From CAYMCV01 sp964389005 (lineage in GTDB: Bacteria; Bacillota; Clostridia; Lachnospirales; Lachnospiraceae), in contig CAYMCV010000082.1 of assembly GCA_964389005.1 (NCBI GenBank), positions 1-11,128 on the forward strand: DNA of 11,128 bases, read 5' to 3'. Position 1 is the stretch's first letter, and every line of letters begins with the position of its first letter. Under the pieces are notes generated by a model, which saw nothing but the letters and a program-made list of their open reading frames with translations, was not told the origin of the DNA and searched no databases. The translations under genes and the position numbers were made by a program. Of this stretch, positions 1 to 6,910 are shown piece by piece.

Positions 1-41
1 AAACAGGCAGGAATAACCGCAGTTTTGTTGGCTCCCATGAT

Positions 42-413
42 TTATGAGAGTTCATATGCGCGCCGCAAAATCGCCTGAATCTTGGCATACAACACATTCA
101 AATCAAACGGCTTCGCAATAAAATCATCTCCGCCCATGTTCATCGCCATTACGATATTCATGTTGTCAGAATTGCCGGACAAAAACACAATCGGCACCTT
201 ACTGATCTTGCGAATCTGCGTACACCAATGAAAACCGTTAAAAAACGGCAACGAAATATCCAAAAGCACAATGGAGGGATTCACGCGCTCAAATTCTTCC
301 AAGCAACAGTTGAAATCCTGCACACACTCCACTTTCATTCCCCATGTTTCAAGATAGTTTCGAACGGACTGATTGATAACCTCGTCATCTTCAATCAAAA
401 AAACGGTCTGCAT
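42..413 (-). CDS. BceR-like response regulator receiver protein without output domain
   Basis: A 123-residue CheY-like receiver domain. Visible are the acidic pair D9/D10, the phosphoacceptor D52 in LLDISLP, the switch residue S79 and the invariant K101 in AKPF. The stretch FNGFHWC...IRK...VPIVFLS and the ending KIQAILRRAYE closely resemble BceR-type regulators, which control ABC transporters that resist cell-wall-active peptides (family knowledge from memory). Those proteins normally continue for about 100 more residues into a winged-helix DNA-binding domain. Here a TAA at 42-44 ends the frame right after the receiver. Only 41 bases remain before the window edge, so a nonsense or frameshift mutation in a full-length gene cannot be told from a genuine stand-alone receiver. 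The start ATG (411-413) has AAGGAG seven bases upstream. It is read divergently from the FecR-like gene, with its own extended -10. Confidence 0.85.
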   Translation of the reverse strand: MQTVFLIEDDEVINQSVRNYLETWGMKVECVQDFNCCLEEFERVNPSIVLLDISLPFFNGFHWCTQIRKISKVPIVFLSGNSDNMNIVMAMNMGGDDFIAKPFDLNVLYAKIQAILRRAYELS

Positions 414-443
414 GGCACGCTCCTTATCAATTTATTTATAAAA

Positions 444-452
444 AGTATACCA
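444..452 (-). promoter_or_regulatory. Extended -10 promoter element for the receiver gene
   Basis: On the minus strand this reads TGGTATACT, an extended -10 (TG-N-TATACT) lying about 30 bases upstream of the receiver start codon. No good -35 hexamer is seen 17 bases further upstream, which fits extended -10 promoters. Confidence 0.5.
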
Positions 453-501
453 TATCAAGACAGATTCGTACAGAAAGAGAAAATGTGATATTTACATTTA
501 C

Positions 502-530
502 TTGCAAAGGTAATTGCAAAATGATATGAT
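502..530 (+). promoter_or_regulatory. Promoter of the FecR-like gene
   Basis: TTGCAA (502-507), a 17-bp spacer and TATGAT (525-530). The expected transcription start near 537 lies downstream of the alternative ATG at 514, so it supports the start codon at 577. Confidence 0.6.
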
Positions 531-576
531 GATATGGACATTCAAAACGAATGATATGCAATATGGAGATGAATCA

Positions 577-1560
577 ATGAATAAAAAAAGAATCATTCTG
601 ATCGTATCTGCTCTTCTCCTTGTGCTTTGTGCCGCAGGCGGCATATTTTGGGCAATTAGCGGAGCACAGGATACCTATCGAATCATTAAAATATTGTCTT
701 TTACCGGCGAACCGGTCATCAGCAGAGCATCCACGGGAGATTTGGATGCTTATGAAGGAATGGTCTTAGAAAGCGGAGATATGATTTCACTCAATGCTGA
801 CAGTACCATGGTTCTTCTCATGGACGACGACAAATACGCCTATGCGGAGGACAATACGGTTTTTCGCATAATCGCCGAAGGAACGTCCAAACAAAGCAAA
901 ACAAGAATCGAAATTGAGCGCGGTGTCATTACCTGCGATGTCCAAAACAAATTAGGTGATAAATCCACTTATGAAATCACGACTCCGAACTCCACGATTG
1001 CAATCCGCGGAACCGTGCTGACGGTTATGTGCAATGCCGGCTATTTGTTGGAAGAAAACTCAGACGATTTTACACCGCCGAACGGATTTTCCTCCTACGA
1101 TATGATTACCGGTGTGACAATGTGGAGCGGAAATGTTTCCATTAACCTGACGCAGCCGGACGGAAGCAGCGGAAATGAGAATATTCCGCTCTCCGCAGGG
1201 GAACAGATACTGATTGGAAGCGATGATTCTTCCACGAATATTCTTTCGAACGGAGATCAAGAGAATTCACTTAATGATTTAATTAAAGGGGCACGAACCG
1301 ATGACAATTTGAACCAAATTCAAGAAAGCGGAGGCGATATTCCGCCGGATGAAATGCCGCCTGCCGGAGATTCGAATTCACAGGGAACATGCACCATCAA
1401 GTATTACGCCAACGGAAGTCTGTTTGCCACACAAGAAGTGGCTCACGGTGATTTGTTGGTTCTTCCGACACTGCAGCCGGATACGAAGGGTAAGTGGGAT
1501 GTTGCTGAAACATCCATCGGAGAAGAAGTGAGATGCTCGCTTGTGATTCACTGGAAATAG
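577..1560 (+). CDS. Membrane-anchored FecR-domain protein with C-terminal InlB-type repeat
   Basis: A 327-residue protein. Residues 2-26 are a short basic stretch (NKKR) and one hydrophobic helix, probably an uncleaved anchor leaving the rest outside the cell. Residues about 45-150 are a FecR domain, with the signature NSTIAIRGT at 138-146. A low-complexity Pro/Asp/Ser linker follows. Residues 272-327 (TIKYYANGSLFATQEVAHGD) look like a Listeria-Bacteroides/InlB-type beta repeat, a fold found on surface proteins. The start was placed at 577 because GGAG sits eight bases upstream and a promoter starts transcription near 537; the in-frame ATG at 514 is 63 bases further upstream and lies inside that promoter. 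FecR domains in Gram-negatives relay iron signals to sigma factors; no sigma factor or TonB receptor is present here, so that role is not implied. It may be a surface ligand-binding or cell-wall protein (inference). Confidence 0.8.
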   Translation: MNKKRIILIVSALLLVLCAAGGIFWAISGAQDTYRIIKILSFTGEPVISRASTGDLDAYEGMVLESGDMISLNADSTMVLLMDDDKYAYAEDNTVFRIIAEGTSKQSKTRIEIERGVITCDVQNKLGDKSTYEITTPNSTIAIRGTVLTVMCNAGYLLEENSDDFTPPNGFSSYDMITGVTMWSGNVSINLTQPDGSSGNENIPLSAGEQILIGSDDSSTNILSNGDQENSLNDLIKGARTDDNLNQIQESGGDIPPDEMPPAGDSNSQGTCTIKYYANGSLFATQEVAHGDLLVLPTLQPDTKGKWDVAETSIGEEVRCSLVIHWK

Positions 1561-1579
1561 ATTGCGGTAAGCACAGCCA

Positions 1580-1618
1580 AGGGAGTCAAAGGAAACACCT
1601 TTGACTCCCTATTTTTAT
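1580..1618 (+). terminator. Rho-independent terminator after the FecR-like gene
   Basis: A perfect 13-bp stem (AGGGAGTCAAAGG, 1580-1592, with its complement at 1598-1610), a 5-base loop AAACA and the tail ATTTTTAT. It begins 20 bases after the stop codon. On the minus strand the stem is not followed by a T run, so it mainly ends + strand transcription although the kinase gene converges on it. Confidence 0.92.
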
Positions 1619-1631
1619 CAGTCGTATTAAC

Positions 1632-2510
1632 CTACTTCTCTGTAAACAACATCTCAAAGCAAACGCTGTCACCCTTATTTTCCATGGTATATCTAAAATG
1701 ATGCAAATCCAAAATATTCTTTACAATCGTAAGCCCAAGTCCGATGCCGCTCTCGCCGCTTCGCTCTTTTTTGCCCTTCACAAGCGGCTCCGTAAGATGC
1801 GAAATCATCTCGTAATCAATGTTTCCGGTATTGCTGATTCGATAAAAATCAGTTCCCATCTCAATGACGATTTGTCCGTCTTTTTGTGTGTACTGAATTG
1901 CATTCGAAATCAGATTGTCCAGCACCCGCTGCATCAGCGATAAATCTGCCGATATCGTACTCTCCCCCTTCATCTCGCAATGAAGTCCCTTCTGCTGCAT
2001 CATCGACTCATAGCGCGCCATCAGAATCTGCGTCTGTTCGGAAAGCGAAACGGGCTCTTTTTGCAACGCAATCGTCAAATCCTCCAGTTTGGAGAGTTCC
2101 AGAATATTGCCAATCATATCGTTCATATAACGAACAGTCTCCAGAATGGACGCAGCATAATAGTCCTTTTTCTCTGCGTGAACATTTTCCTTCAAATTCT
2201 CCGCATATCCGGAAATAACCATTAAAGGACTTTTTAGATCATGTGCCAATGCGTTTGTCATATCCTTCCGGTATTGCTCCTGTTTGATTTTGTCGCAAAT
2301 CAGACGATAGTAATAGAATGCAATCGCCGCCGCAATCAGCGTTACGAGCAGACCTGCCGCGATATATGCGGTTATCAACATCCCTCGGTATTCCTCCCAA
2401 ATGTTAATCTCCATCACGGAAACCACCTGTGCCTCCATAATTTCAAACGAATCAACACTATTGATTGAATTTGTACTTGAATCTTTGGGGACCACGATTC
2501 TTGTCTCCAT
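1632..2510 (-). CDS. Sensor histidine kinase, 3' part (transmitter), frameshifted from the sensor part
   Basis: This frame encodes the catalytic half of a two-component kinase. Counting from the ATG at 2508-2510: a transmembrane helix at about 43-68; a HisKA domain with the phosphoacceptor H90 in ALAHDLKSPL; an N-box with N199/N203 (DNLISNA); and a C-terminal ATPase domain with the glycine box GIGLGL at 255-260. The usual DxG box is weak (ISNTGN, 225-230). The minus-strand frame is open from about 2540, just after an in-frame TAA at 2541-2543, and no ribosome binding site precedes the ATG. This is therefore almost certainly the second half of the gene that starts at 3388, separated by a -1 shift near 2510. 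Joined, the protein would be about 585 residues. Its likely partner is the regulator encoded at 3393-4070. Confidence 0.85.
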   Translation of the reverse strand: METRIVVPKDSSTNSINSVDSFEIMEAQVVSVMEINIWEEYRGMLITAYIAAGLLVTLIAAAIAFYYYRLICDKIKQEQYRKDMTNALAHDLKSPLMVISGYAENLKENVHAEKKDYYAASILETVRYMNDMIGNILELSKLEDLTIALQKEPVSLSEQTQILMARYESMMQQKGLHCEMKGESTISADLSLMQRVLDNLISNAIQYTQKDGQIVIEMGTDFYRISNTGNIDYEMISHLTEPLVKGKKERSGESGIGLGLTIVKNILDLHHFRYTMENKGDSVCFEMLFTEK

Positions 2511-3388
2511 TTTGTGCCAACACGCAATGACCCAAATGGATTACTGTACTTCATGCCGCTCATATTCGCCTCTTCATTGAGTCGCTCTATCGTGTCCTCT
2601 TTGGGAAAATGACTCTGCCGATTCTCCCACGTAAAACTCATCACGGCGGTGTTGAGGCTCCAATCCTGATTATCAAAAACAATATGTTCATAGCCGTCCG
2701 GAACCTCTGTTGCTCCGTTGTAAGTCCCTATCAGAACTGTACGCACTTCATTATTTTTATCGACAGATGTCGTCACTAGTTCGTACTTCCCGGGAATAAA
2801 ATTCCCATCGCTGATATACGCATCCTCGATGTTAATCTGCGCAAATTCCGTCGGTACATCGTAGTCCACATCGTTATTTCCGTTCAGATAGTCAATGACC
2901 TCCGGGCCCATCACCGTAGGATCGGCAAAAAAGAAATAGAATCGGTCGGTGGCAATCTCCCGCGAAGTCAAGAAGACCATGTCCTCATTGGTCATGAATT
3001 CCTCGTACCTACCATTGTTCTCTATGTAAATGGTGGTTTCTGCTTCCGGCAATGCGATGTTAAATCGCCTCGTTGCCAAGTAATTGTGGTACCACGCGCC
3101 GATTTCATCCGCACGCATTGTCTGTATGTCTTCCATAAAATTGTCGGCATGGTTCCGCATTCTTTGCGTCACCGATTCCAAGTCATAGACAAATTTCTTC
3201 TCACTTTCTTCTGCCTTATAGTAAAAAAACAAATTGGTTGCCACGCCCGCCAGCACTGCCACCACCAAAATCATCGGCAGCCAAAAGCTGAAGAACAGAC
3301 GGGCATAGGATTGTTTGTTATGCTTGTTACTTCGATTGTATTTGTGACTCTGATTAGGTATATTGCGTTTGTCGTTATTTTTAGCCAT
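2414..3388 (-). CDS. Sensor histidine kinase, 5' part (membrane anchor and extracellular sensor)
   Basis: The N-terminal half of the same kinase. A basic, Asn-rich cytoplasmic leader (1-30) is followed by a transmembrane helix (about 31-57) and a roughly 235-residue extracellular region with no family I recognise. The true sequence probably runs to K293 (codon at 2510-2512). After that, this frame gives about 30 unrelated Arg/Trp-rich residues and stops at 2414. Adding one A to the A4 run at 2510-2513 would join K293 directly to the MET start of the transmitter frame. The start ATG (3386-3388) has GGAGG nine bases upstream, inside the end of the regulator gene, and only four bases separate the two coding regions, so they are co-transcribed and probably translationally coupled. 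Whether the lesion is a natural mutation or a homopolymer sequencing error cannot be decided here. Confidence 0.82.
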   Translation of the reverse strand: MAKNNDKRNIPNQSHKYNRSNKHNKQSYARLFFSFWLPMILVVAVLAGVATNLFFYYKAEESEKKFVYDLESVTQRMRNHADNFMEDIQTMRADEIGAWYHNYLATRRFNIALPEAETTIYIENNGRYEEFMTNEDMVFLTSREIATDRFYFFFADPTVMGPEVIDYLNGNNDVDYDVPTEFAQINIEDAYISDGNFIPGKYELVTTSVDKNNEVRTVLIGTYNGATEVPDGYEHIVFDNQDWSLNTAVMSFTWENRQSHFPKEDTIERLNEEANMSGMKYSNPFGSLRVGTKWRQESWSPKIQVQIQSIVLIRLKLWRHRWFP

Positions 3389-3392
3389 TGTC

Positions 3393-4070
3393 TTACGCCT
3401 CCAGTCGATAGCCTCTTGTAATTACGGTCTTGATTTGTGCACCACAGCTTCCGAGCGCTTTGCGTAGTTTCTTCATATGATTGTCCAGTACCCGTTCGTT
3501 TCCTTCGTAATCATAGCCCCAGATTTTGAGCAGCATCTCTTCCCTTGTCGAAACCACGTTTTGATGTTCCATCAGGAATTTCAGCAATTCGTACTCTTTG
3601 GGCGCAAGCAACACTTCCTTGCCGTCCGCCGTCACGCGATATTTCGCGAGGTCCATTGTGATTCCTCCCGCAGTCAAAACGGAATTTGCCGATGTCCCGC
3701 GACTTCTGCGAAGCAATGCCCCCACCTTCATATACAATTCCGCCAGTGAAAACGGCTTGACCACATAATCATCGCAGCCCAAGTGATAACCGTAGAGTCG
3801 ATCTTCCTCCCTGCCGCGTGCCGTGATAAAAATGATGGGGGTGTCCTTGTCCTTGCGCAGTTCTCTGCATAGGGCAAAGCCGTCGCATCCGGGAAGCATC
3901 ACGTCCAAAAGTACCAGGTCGTAGCAGTGTTCATAGATGAGTTCCATTCCGCAATCCCCATCTGCAGCATGGGTAATTTGGAACTCTCCGTTGCTTTTAT
4001 CCTGAAAATAGTCCATGATGATTTCTGTAATTTTTAGATCGTCTTCCACCAGAAGTATCGAATTTGCCAT
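3393..4070 (-). CDS. OmpR/PhoB-family response regulator
   Basis: A full-length 225-residue two-component regulator. The receiver (1-120) carries the acidic pair D10/D11, the phosphoacceptor D56 (LLDVMLPG), T83 and K105 (VVKPFS). The C-terminal half is a winged-helix DNA-binding domain, with LLAPKEYELLKFLMEHQN before the recognition region and a characteristic TRGYRLEA end. It is the first gene of a two-gene operon with the histidine kinase that begins four bases downstream. It should be phosphorylated by that kinase and bind target promoters; the regulon cannot be deduced here. The start ATG at 4068-4070 has an AGGAAG-type ribosome binding site. It is read divergently from the SRAP gene across a 222-base gap. 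Confidence 0.93.
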   Translation of the reverse strand: MANSILLVEDDLKITEIIMDYFQDKSNGEFQITHAADGDCGMELIYEHCYDLVLLDVMLPGCDGFALCRELRKDKDTPIIFITARGREEDRLYGYHLGCDDYVVKPFSLAELYMKVGALLRRSRGTSANSVLTAGGITMDLAKYRVTADGKEVLLAPKEYELLKFLMEHQNVVSTREEMLLKIWGYDYEGNERVLDNHMKKLRKALGSCGAQIKTVITRGYRLEA

Positions 4071-4116
4071 TGTTTCTTCCTTCCCGCTCTGTCGTTCGGT
4101 GCACTATCGTAACTAC

Positions 4117-4125
4117 ATCATAACA
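4117..4125 (-). promoter_or_regulatory. Extended -10 element for the regulator-kinase operon
   Basis: On the minus strand this reads TGTTATGAT (TG-N-TATGAT), about 47 bases upstream of the regulator start codon. The -35 region is poor (TATCAA with an 18-bp spacer). Confidence 0.42.
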
Positions 4126-4206
4126 ATCGAATGTATCCTTTTGATATCCTCAGCATATCTTTTCTCTGTTTTTTTTGCAAGCGGTTTTAAACGTCATAAC
4201 AATGGG

Positions 4207-4235
4207 TTGCAAAACAGCGGCTGCATGCGTATGAT
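4207..4235 (+). promoter_or_regulatory. Promoter of the SRAP gene
   Basis: TTGCAA (4207-4212), a 17-bp spacer and TATGAT (4230-4235), about 58 bases before the start codon. Both hexamers and the spacing match those of the FecR-like gene promoter. Confidence 0.6.
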
Positions 4236-4261
4236 AAAAGTGGACAAAATAGGACGAAGCA

Positions 4262-4272
4262 TACAAATTGTA
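4262..4272 (+). promoter_or_regulatory. Short inverted repeat in the SRAP 5' leader
   Basis: TACAAATTGTA is a perfect 5+1+5 inverted repeat between the predicted transcription start and the ribosome binding site (GGAGG) of the SRAP gene. It could be an operator, but it does not match the LexA box GAAC-N4-GTTC. Such short palindromes also occur by chance. Confidence 0.2.
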
Positions 4273-4292
4273 CAAACGGAGGTGCTTGTATT

Positions 4293-4877
4293 ATGTGCGG
4301 AAGATACTATGTTGACGATGAGACCGTCAGTCAAATCGAAGAGATTATTCGCAATATAGATAAAAAATTAAATGCAAAATCGGGAGACGTCTATCCGACC
4401 AATTCCACGCTCGTCATGAACAGTTATGACCACAAATTAAGCGCAGACGACATGGTGTGGGGTTTCCCCGATTACAACAGTAAAAAAGTGATTATCAATG
4501 CAAGGAGCGAAACCGTGACCGAGCGCAAAATGTTTCGCGATTCTCTGTGGAATCGGCGTTGCGTCATTCCGGCCTCCGGTTTTTATGAATGGAAAAAAGA
4601 TAAAACAAAATTTACGTTTTCAAGTCCCGATACACGCATGATCTTCATTGCAGGAATCTGGAAACCGGTTGACGACCGAAATCAGTTTGTACTGCTGACC
4701 ACCGCCGCCAATGCATCCGTTGCCGACGTTCACGACCGCATGCCGCTGATTCTGCCGCGTGAAGAGATTGAGGATTGGATTCTGGATGATGCGTGCGTGG
4801 AGGATTTCTTGCATCGAACACCGGCGGCACTTCAAAAAGTCTGTGACTACGAACAGGGGACGCTTTCCTTTGTATAA
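4293..4877 (+). CDS. SRAP-family abasic-site protection protein (YedK/HMCES type)
   Basis: A 194-residue SOS response-associated peptidase-like protein. The start MCGRYY places Cys2 at the N terminus once Met is removed; in the family this Cys forms a covalent thiazolidine link with abasic sites in single-stranded DNA, shielding them from error-prone processing. The other family residues are visible: N69 and R71 in INARSE, E99 in SGFYEW and H147 in VHDRMP. The length is a little under the 222 residues I recall for E. coli YedK, and the domain looks complete. GGAGG lies ten bases before the ATG. It has its own promoter and lies 116 bases upstream of the Y-family polymerase, a common SOS pairing. 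No LexA box is seen in its own promoter, so direct SOS control is shown only for the polymerase. Confidence 0.95.
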   Translation: MCGRYYVDDETVSQIEEIIRNIDKKLNAKSGDVYPTNSTLVMNSYDHKLSADDMVWGFPDYNSKKVIINARSETVTERKMFRDSLWNRRCVIPASGFYEWKKDKTKFTFSSPDTRMIFIAGIWKPVDDRNQFVLLTTAANASVADVHDRMPLILPREEIEDWILDDACVEDFLHRTPAALQKVCDYEQGTLSFV

Positions 4878-4894
4878 CCGTTGTGCATATGGAA

Positions 4895-4908
4895 ATTTTT
4901 CGAAAAAT
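4895..4908 (+). promoter_or_regulatory. 14-bp perfect palindrome upstream of the polymerase promoter
   Basis: ATTTTTCGAAAAAT is perfectly self-complementary and lies 12 bases before the -35 hexamer of the polymerase promoter. It may be a protein-binding site or just AT-rich DNA; it is too short and lacks the tail for a good terminator of the SRAP gene. Confidence 0.2.
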
Positions 4909-4919
4909 CACAAAACCCC

Positions 4920-4948
4920 TTGCAATCGAACACTTGTTCTGCTATACT
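4920..4948 (+). promoter_or_regulatory. SOS-controlled promoter of the Y-family polymerase
   Basis: TTGCAA (4920-4925), a 17-bp spacer and TATACT (4943-4948). The spacer is almost filled by a LexA box, so bound LexA would block RNA polymerase. Confidence 0.75.
4927..4940 (+). promoter_or_regulatory. LexA box (SOS operator)
   Basis: CGAACACTTGTTCT contains the perfect Gram-positive LexA core GAAC-N4-GTTC. It lies between the -35 and -10 hexamers of the polymerase promoter, the expected position for repression. Confidence 0.85.
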
Positions 4949-4993
4949 CTGATTTACAAAGAATTGTGTATTAAATCAATCGGTGGTGGAATC

Positions 4994-6259
4994 ATGGGTG
5001 ACAGGGTTATTTTTCATGTGGATGTGAATTCTGCCTTCTTAAGTTGGGAGGCAGTTTTTCGTTTAAAATTTCTCGGTGCAAGCGTTGACCTGCGTGAGAT
5101 TCCGTCGGCAATCGGCGGCGATATGGAGATGCGACGCGGAATCATTCTGGCAAGATCCCTTCCCGCCAAGGAATATAAGATACGAACGGGTGAGAGCATC
5201 ACTGAGGCTCGACAGAAATATGAGAAGCTCTACATTGCGCCGCCCAACTATACACTCTACCAACACTGCTCAGCTGCTTTTATGGATCTTCTGCGGGAAT
5301 ATTCGCCTGCGGTAGAACAATACTCGATTGACGAAGCGTTTGTCGATATGTCGGGAATGCAGTGGATTTGTAAGGATATCGTTGCCACGGCGGAGTCCAT
5401 TCGTGAACGCATTGAACGCGAATTGGGATTCACCGTCAATATTGGTGTCTCCGATAAGAAAATGCTGGCGAAGATGGCGTCCGATTTTCAGAAGCCCAAT
5501 CGTGTGCATACGCTTTTTTATGATGAAATCGAGACGAAGATGTGGCGACTTCCGGTATCGGATCTGTTTTTTGTGGGAAGGGCTACGGCGAAGAAGCTAT
5601 ATTCCATGGGGATTCTGACTATCGGACAACTCGCCCATACGGATCCGATGCTTCTGCAAGCGGTATTCAAGCAACAAGGACAGATTATCTGGGGGTTTGC
5701 CAACGGAATTGATTTCGGCGAAGTACAGCCGACACCGCCGCGTAACAAGTGCTATGGTAACAGCACCACGATTGCTTTCGATGTAACTGACACTGCTACC
5801 GCGCACAAGGTTCTGCTCGGTCTTGCCGAAACGGTTGGAAATCGACTGCGAACAGACCACGTCAAGGCAGAGGTTCTTGCCGTCGGCATCAGAAGTTACG
5901 ACTTGCAATATAAGTCACACCAGATGGTAATGCCGAATGCCACGAACATTACCAATGAAATTTACGATTATGCATGTCGCGTATTTGACGATGCCTGGGA
6001 TGGAATTCCCATCCGACACTTGGGAATTCACACAAGCAGAATCAAAGATGAGAATCATTTTCGTCAGTTAGACTTGTTTGCTGACATGCAATTCGAGAAG
6101 TTACAGAAGATGGATGCAACGATTGACGAGATTCGGGAGCGATATGGTATCGATGCCGTCAAGCGGGCAACGTTTATCAATCACTCCATCGATCATATGA
6201 GCGGTGGTATCTCCAGAGAAAAGCGCACCATCGACTATTCCAAGCTCGAGGTCATCTGA
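4994..6259 (+). CDS. dinB: Y-family translesion DNA polymerase (DinB/Pol IV-like)
   Basis: A 421-residue lesion-bypass polymerase. The palm motif HVDVNSAF supplies the metal ligand D10 and the probable steric gate F15. YSIDEAFVDM supplies D113/E114. A helix-hairpin-helix region (LPVSDLFFVGRATAKKLYSMG) and the little-finger domain follow. QLDLF at 358-362 matches the beta-clamp binding motif. The start was placed at 4994 because the family begins right before the HVD strand, GGTGG lies about seven bases upstream, and the longer frame back to 4883 would run through the promoter and LexA box. Expression should rise on DNA damage when LexA is cleaved. It may act with the SRAP protein upstream on abasic or damaged templates (inference). 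The exact subgroup (Pol IV or UvrX/YqjW-like) is not settled here. Confidence 0.95.
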   Translation: MGDRVIFHVDVNSAFLSWEAVFRLKFLGASVDLREIPSAIGGDMEMRRGIILARSLPAKEYKIRTGESITEARQKYEKLYIAPPNYTLYQHCSAAFMDLLREYSPAVEQYSIDEAFVDMSGMQWICKDIVATAESIRERIERELGFTVNIGVSDKKMLAKMASDFQKPNRVHTLFYDEIETKMWRLPVSDLFFVGRATAKKLYSMGILTIGQLAHTDPMLLQAVFKQQGQIIWGFANGIDFGEVQPTPPRNKCYGNSTTIAFDVTDTATAHKVLLGLAETVGNRLRTDHVKAEVLAVGIRSYDLQYKSHQMVMPNATNITNEIYDYACRVFDDAWDGIPIRHLGIHTSRIKDENHFRQLDLFADMQFEKLQKMDATIDEIRERYGIDAVKRATFINHSIDHMSGGISREKRTIDYSKLEVI

Positions 6260-6353
6260 TGATATTGGGCGGGAGTTGGTAACTTCGGGATTATCTGGTG
6301 ATATTTGATGACTCCGATGGGGAGTTTGCTACTCCGGCAAGAAAGGTTAGGTG

Positions 6354-6668
6354 ATGGATATGGCATTCGGAATCGGAATTAATGCCCAGGAAGCCAATGC
6401 GGGAGAATTCACAGGTCAGAGAAAAGAGATTGCCTGCCATTGCTGGTTTACGCAAAAAGGCGGAACCATTCCACTGATGATTAAGTTTGAAGATGAAGAT
6501 GGTATGATACACACCGTAAAGGAAATTGAGGTGCTATACCAAGAAAAGAAGAATTATGCCGGTATCTCCGCCATTGAATATTCATGTATTATGACCTATG
6601 GCGGACTGCGACTGAATGTCAAGCTGATGTTCTTTCAGGAGGAGTGTAAATGGGTGATGGTTGTATGA
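6354..6668 (+). CDS. Small protein of unknown function linked to the polymerase gene
   Basis: A 104-residue soluble protein with no signal peptide or membrane helix. I recall similar proteins (an N-terminal GEFTGQRKEIACHCWF-like stretch, then IEVLYQEKKNYAGISAIEYSC) in clostridial genomes, but cannot name a family. It carries three Cys residues, at 28, 30 and 78, and a fourth near the end, with regular beta-strand-like patterns. It follows the polymerase by 94 bases on the same strand with no terminator between, so it is probably co-transcribed and under LexA control. A role as a polymerase accessory, as for YolD-like proteins in other Firmicutes, is only an inference from position. The start is ambiguous among GTG 6351, ATG 6354 and ATG 6360; an AAGG at about seven bases favours 6354. 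Confidence 0.72.
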   Translation: MDMAFGIGINAQEANAGEFTGQRKEIACHCWFTQKGGTIPLMIKFEDEDGMIHTVKEIEVLYQEKKNYAGISAIEYSCIMTYGGLRLNVKLMFFQEECKWVMVV

Positions 6669-6689
6669 GGGAACTCTAGGGGTTGATGA

Positions 6690-6900
6690 TTTTTGACTAT
6701 TAATCTTTTGATTTTTGCTTTTTTGATTTTATTTTCTGTTTTTTTGATTTTATTTTTTACATTTTTAATCTTTTTTGCATTTTGATCTTTTTGCATTTTG
6801 ATCTTTTGCATTTTGACCTTTTGCATTTTGACCTTTTTGCATTTTGATCTTTTTGCATTTTGATCTTTTTGCATTTTGACCTTTTTCATTTAATTTTTTT
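6690..6900 (+). repeat. T-rich region with seven 15-16-bp tandem repeats
   Basis: The unit GCATTTTGATCTTTTT starts at 6777, 6793, 6808, 6823, 6839, 6855 and 6871, with an eroded copy near 6887. The spacings are 16, 15, 15, 16, 16 and 16. Before 6777 the same T-rich theme continues in degenerate form (TTTTTTGATTTTATTTT). The strand bias is extreme: the + strand is nearly pure T with regularly placed GCA and GAT/GAC. A minus-strand Lys-rich frame across it has no ribosome binding site, and the unit length is not a multiple of three, so I take it as noncoding. Confidence 0.85.
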
Positions 6901-6910
6901 GCATCATGTC

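Noticed and set aside
577..1560. FecR anti-sigma factor for iron uptake
   Set aside because: No extracytoplasmic sigma factor or TonB-dependent receptor is nearby, and the domain arrangement has the FecR part outside the membrane with a surface-type repeat.
4883..4993. N-terminal extension of the polymerase from 4883
   Set aside because: It would translate the promoter and LexA box, and family members start just before the HVD strand.
6635..6889. Lys-rich 84-residue protein on the minus strand
   Set aside because: It is a translation of the 15-16-bp T-rich repeat, with no ribosome binding site, and its end overlaps the gene at 6354-6668.
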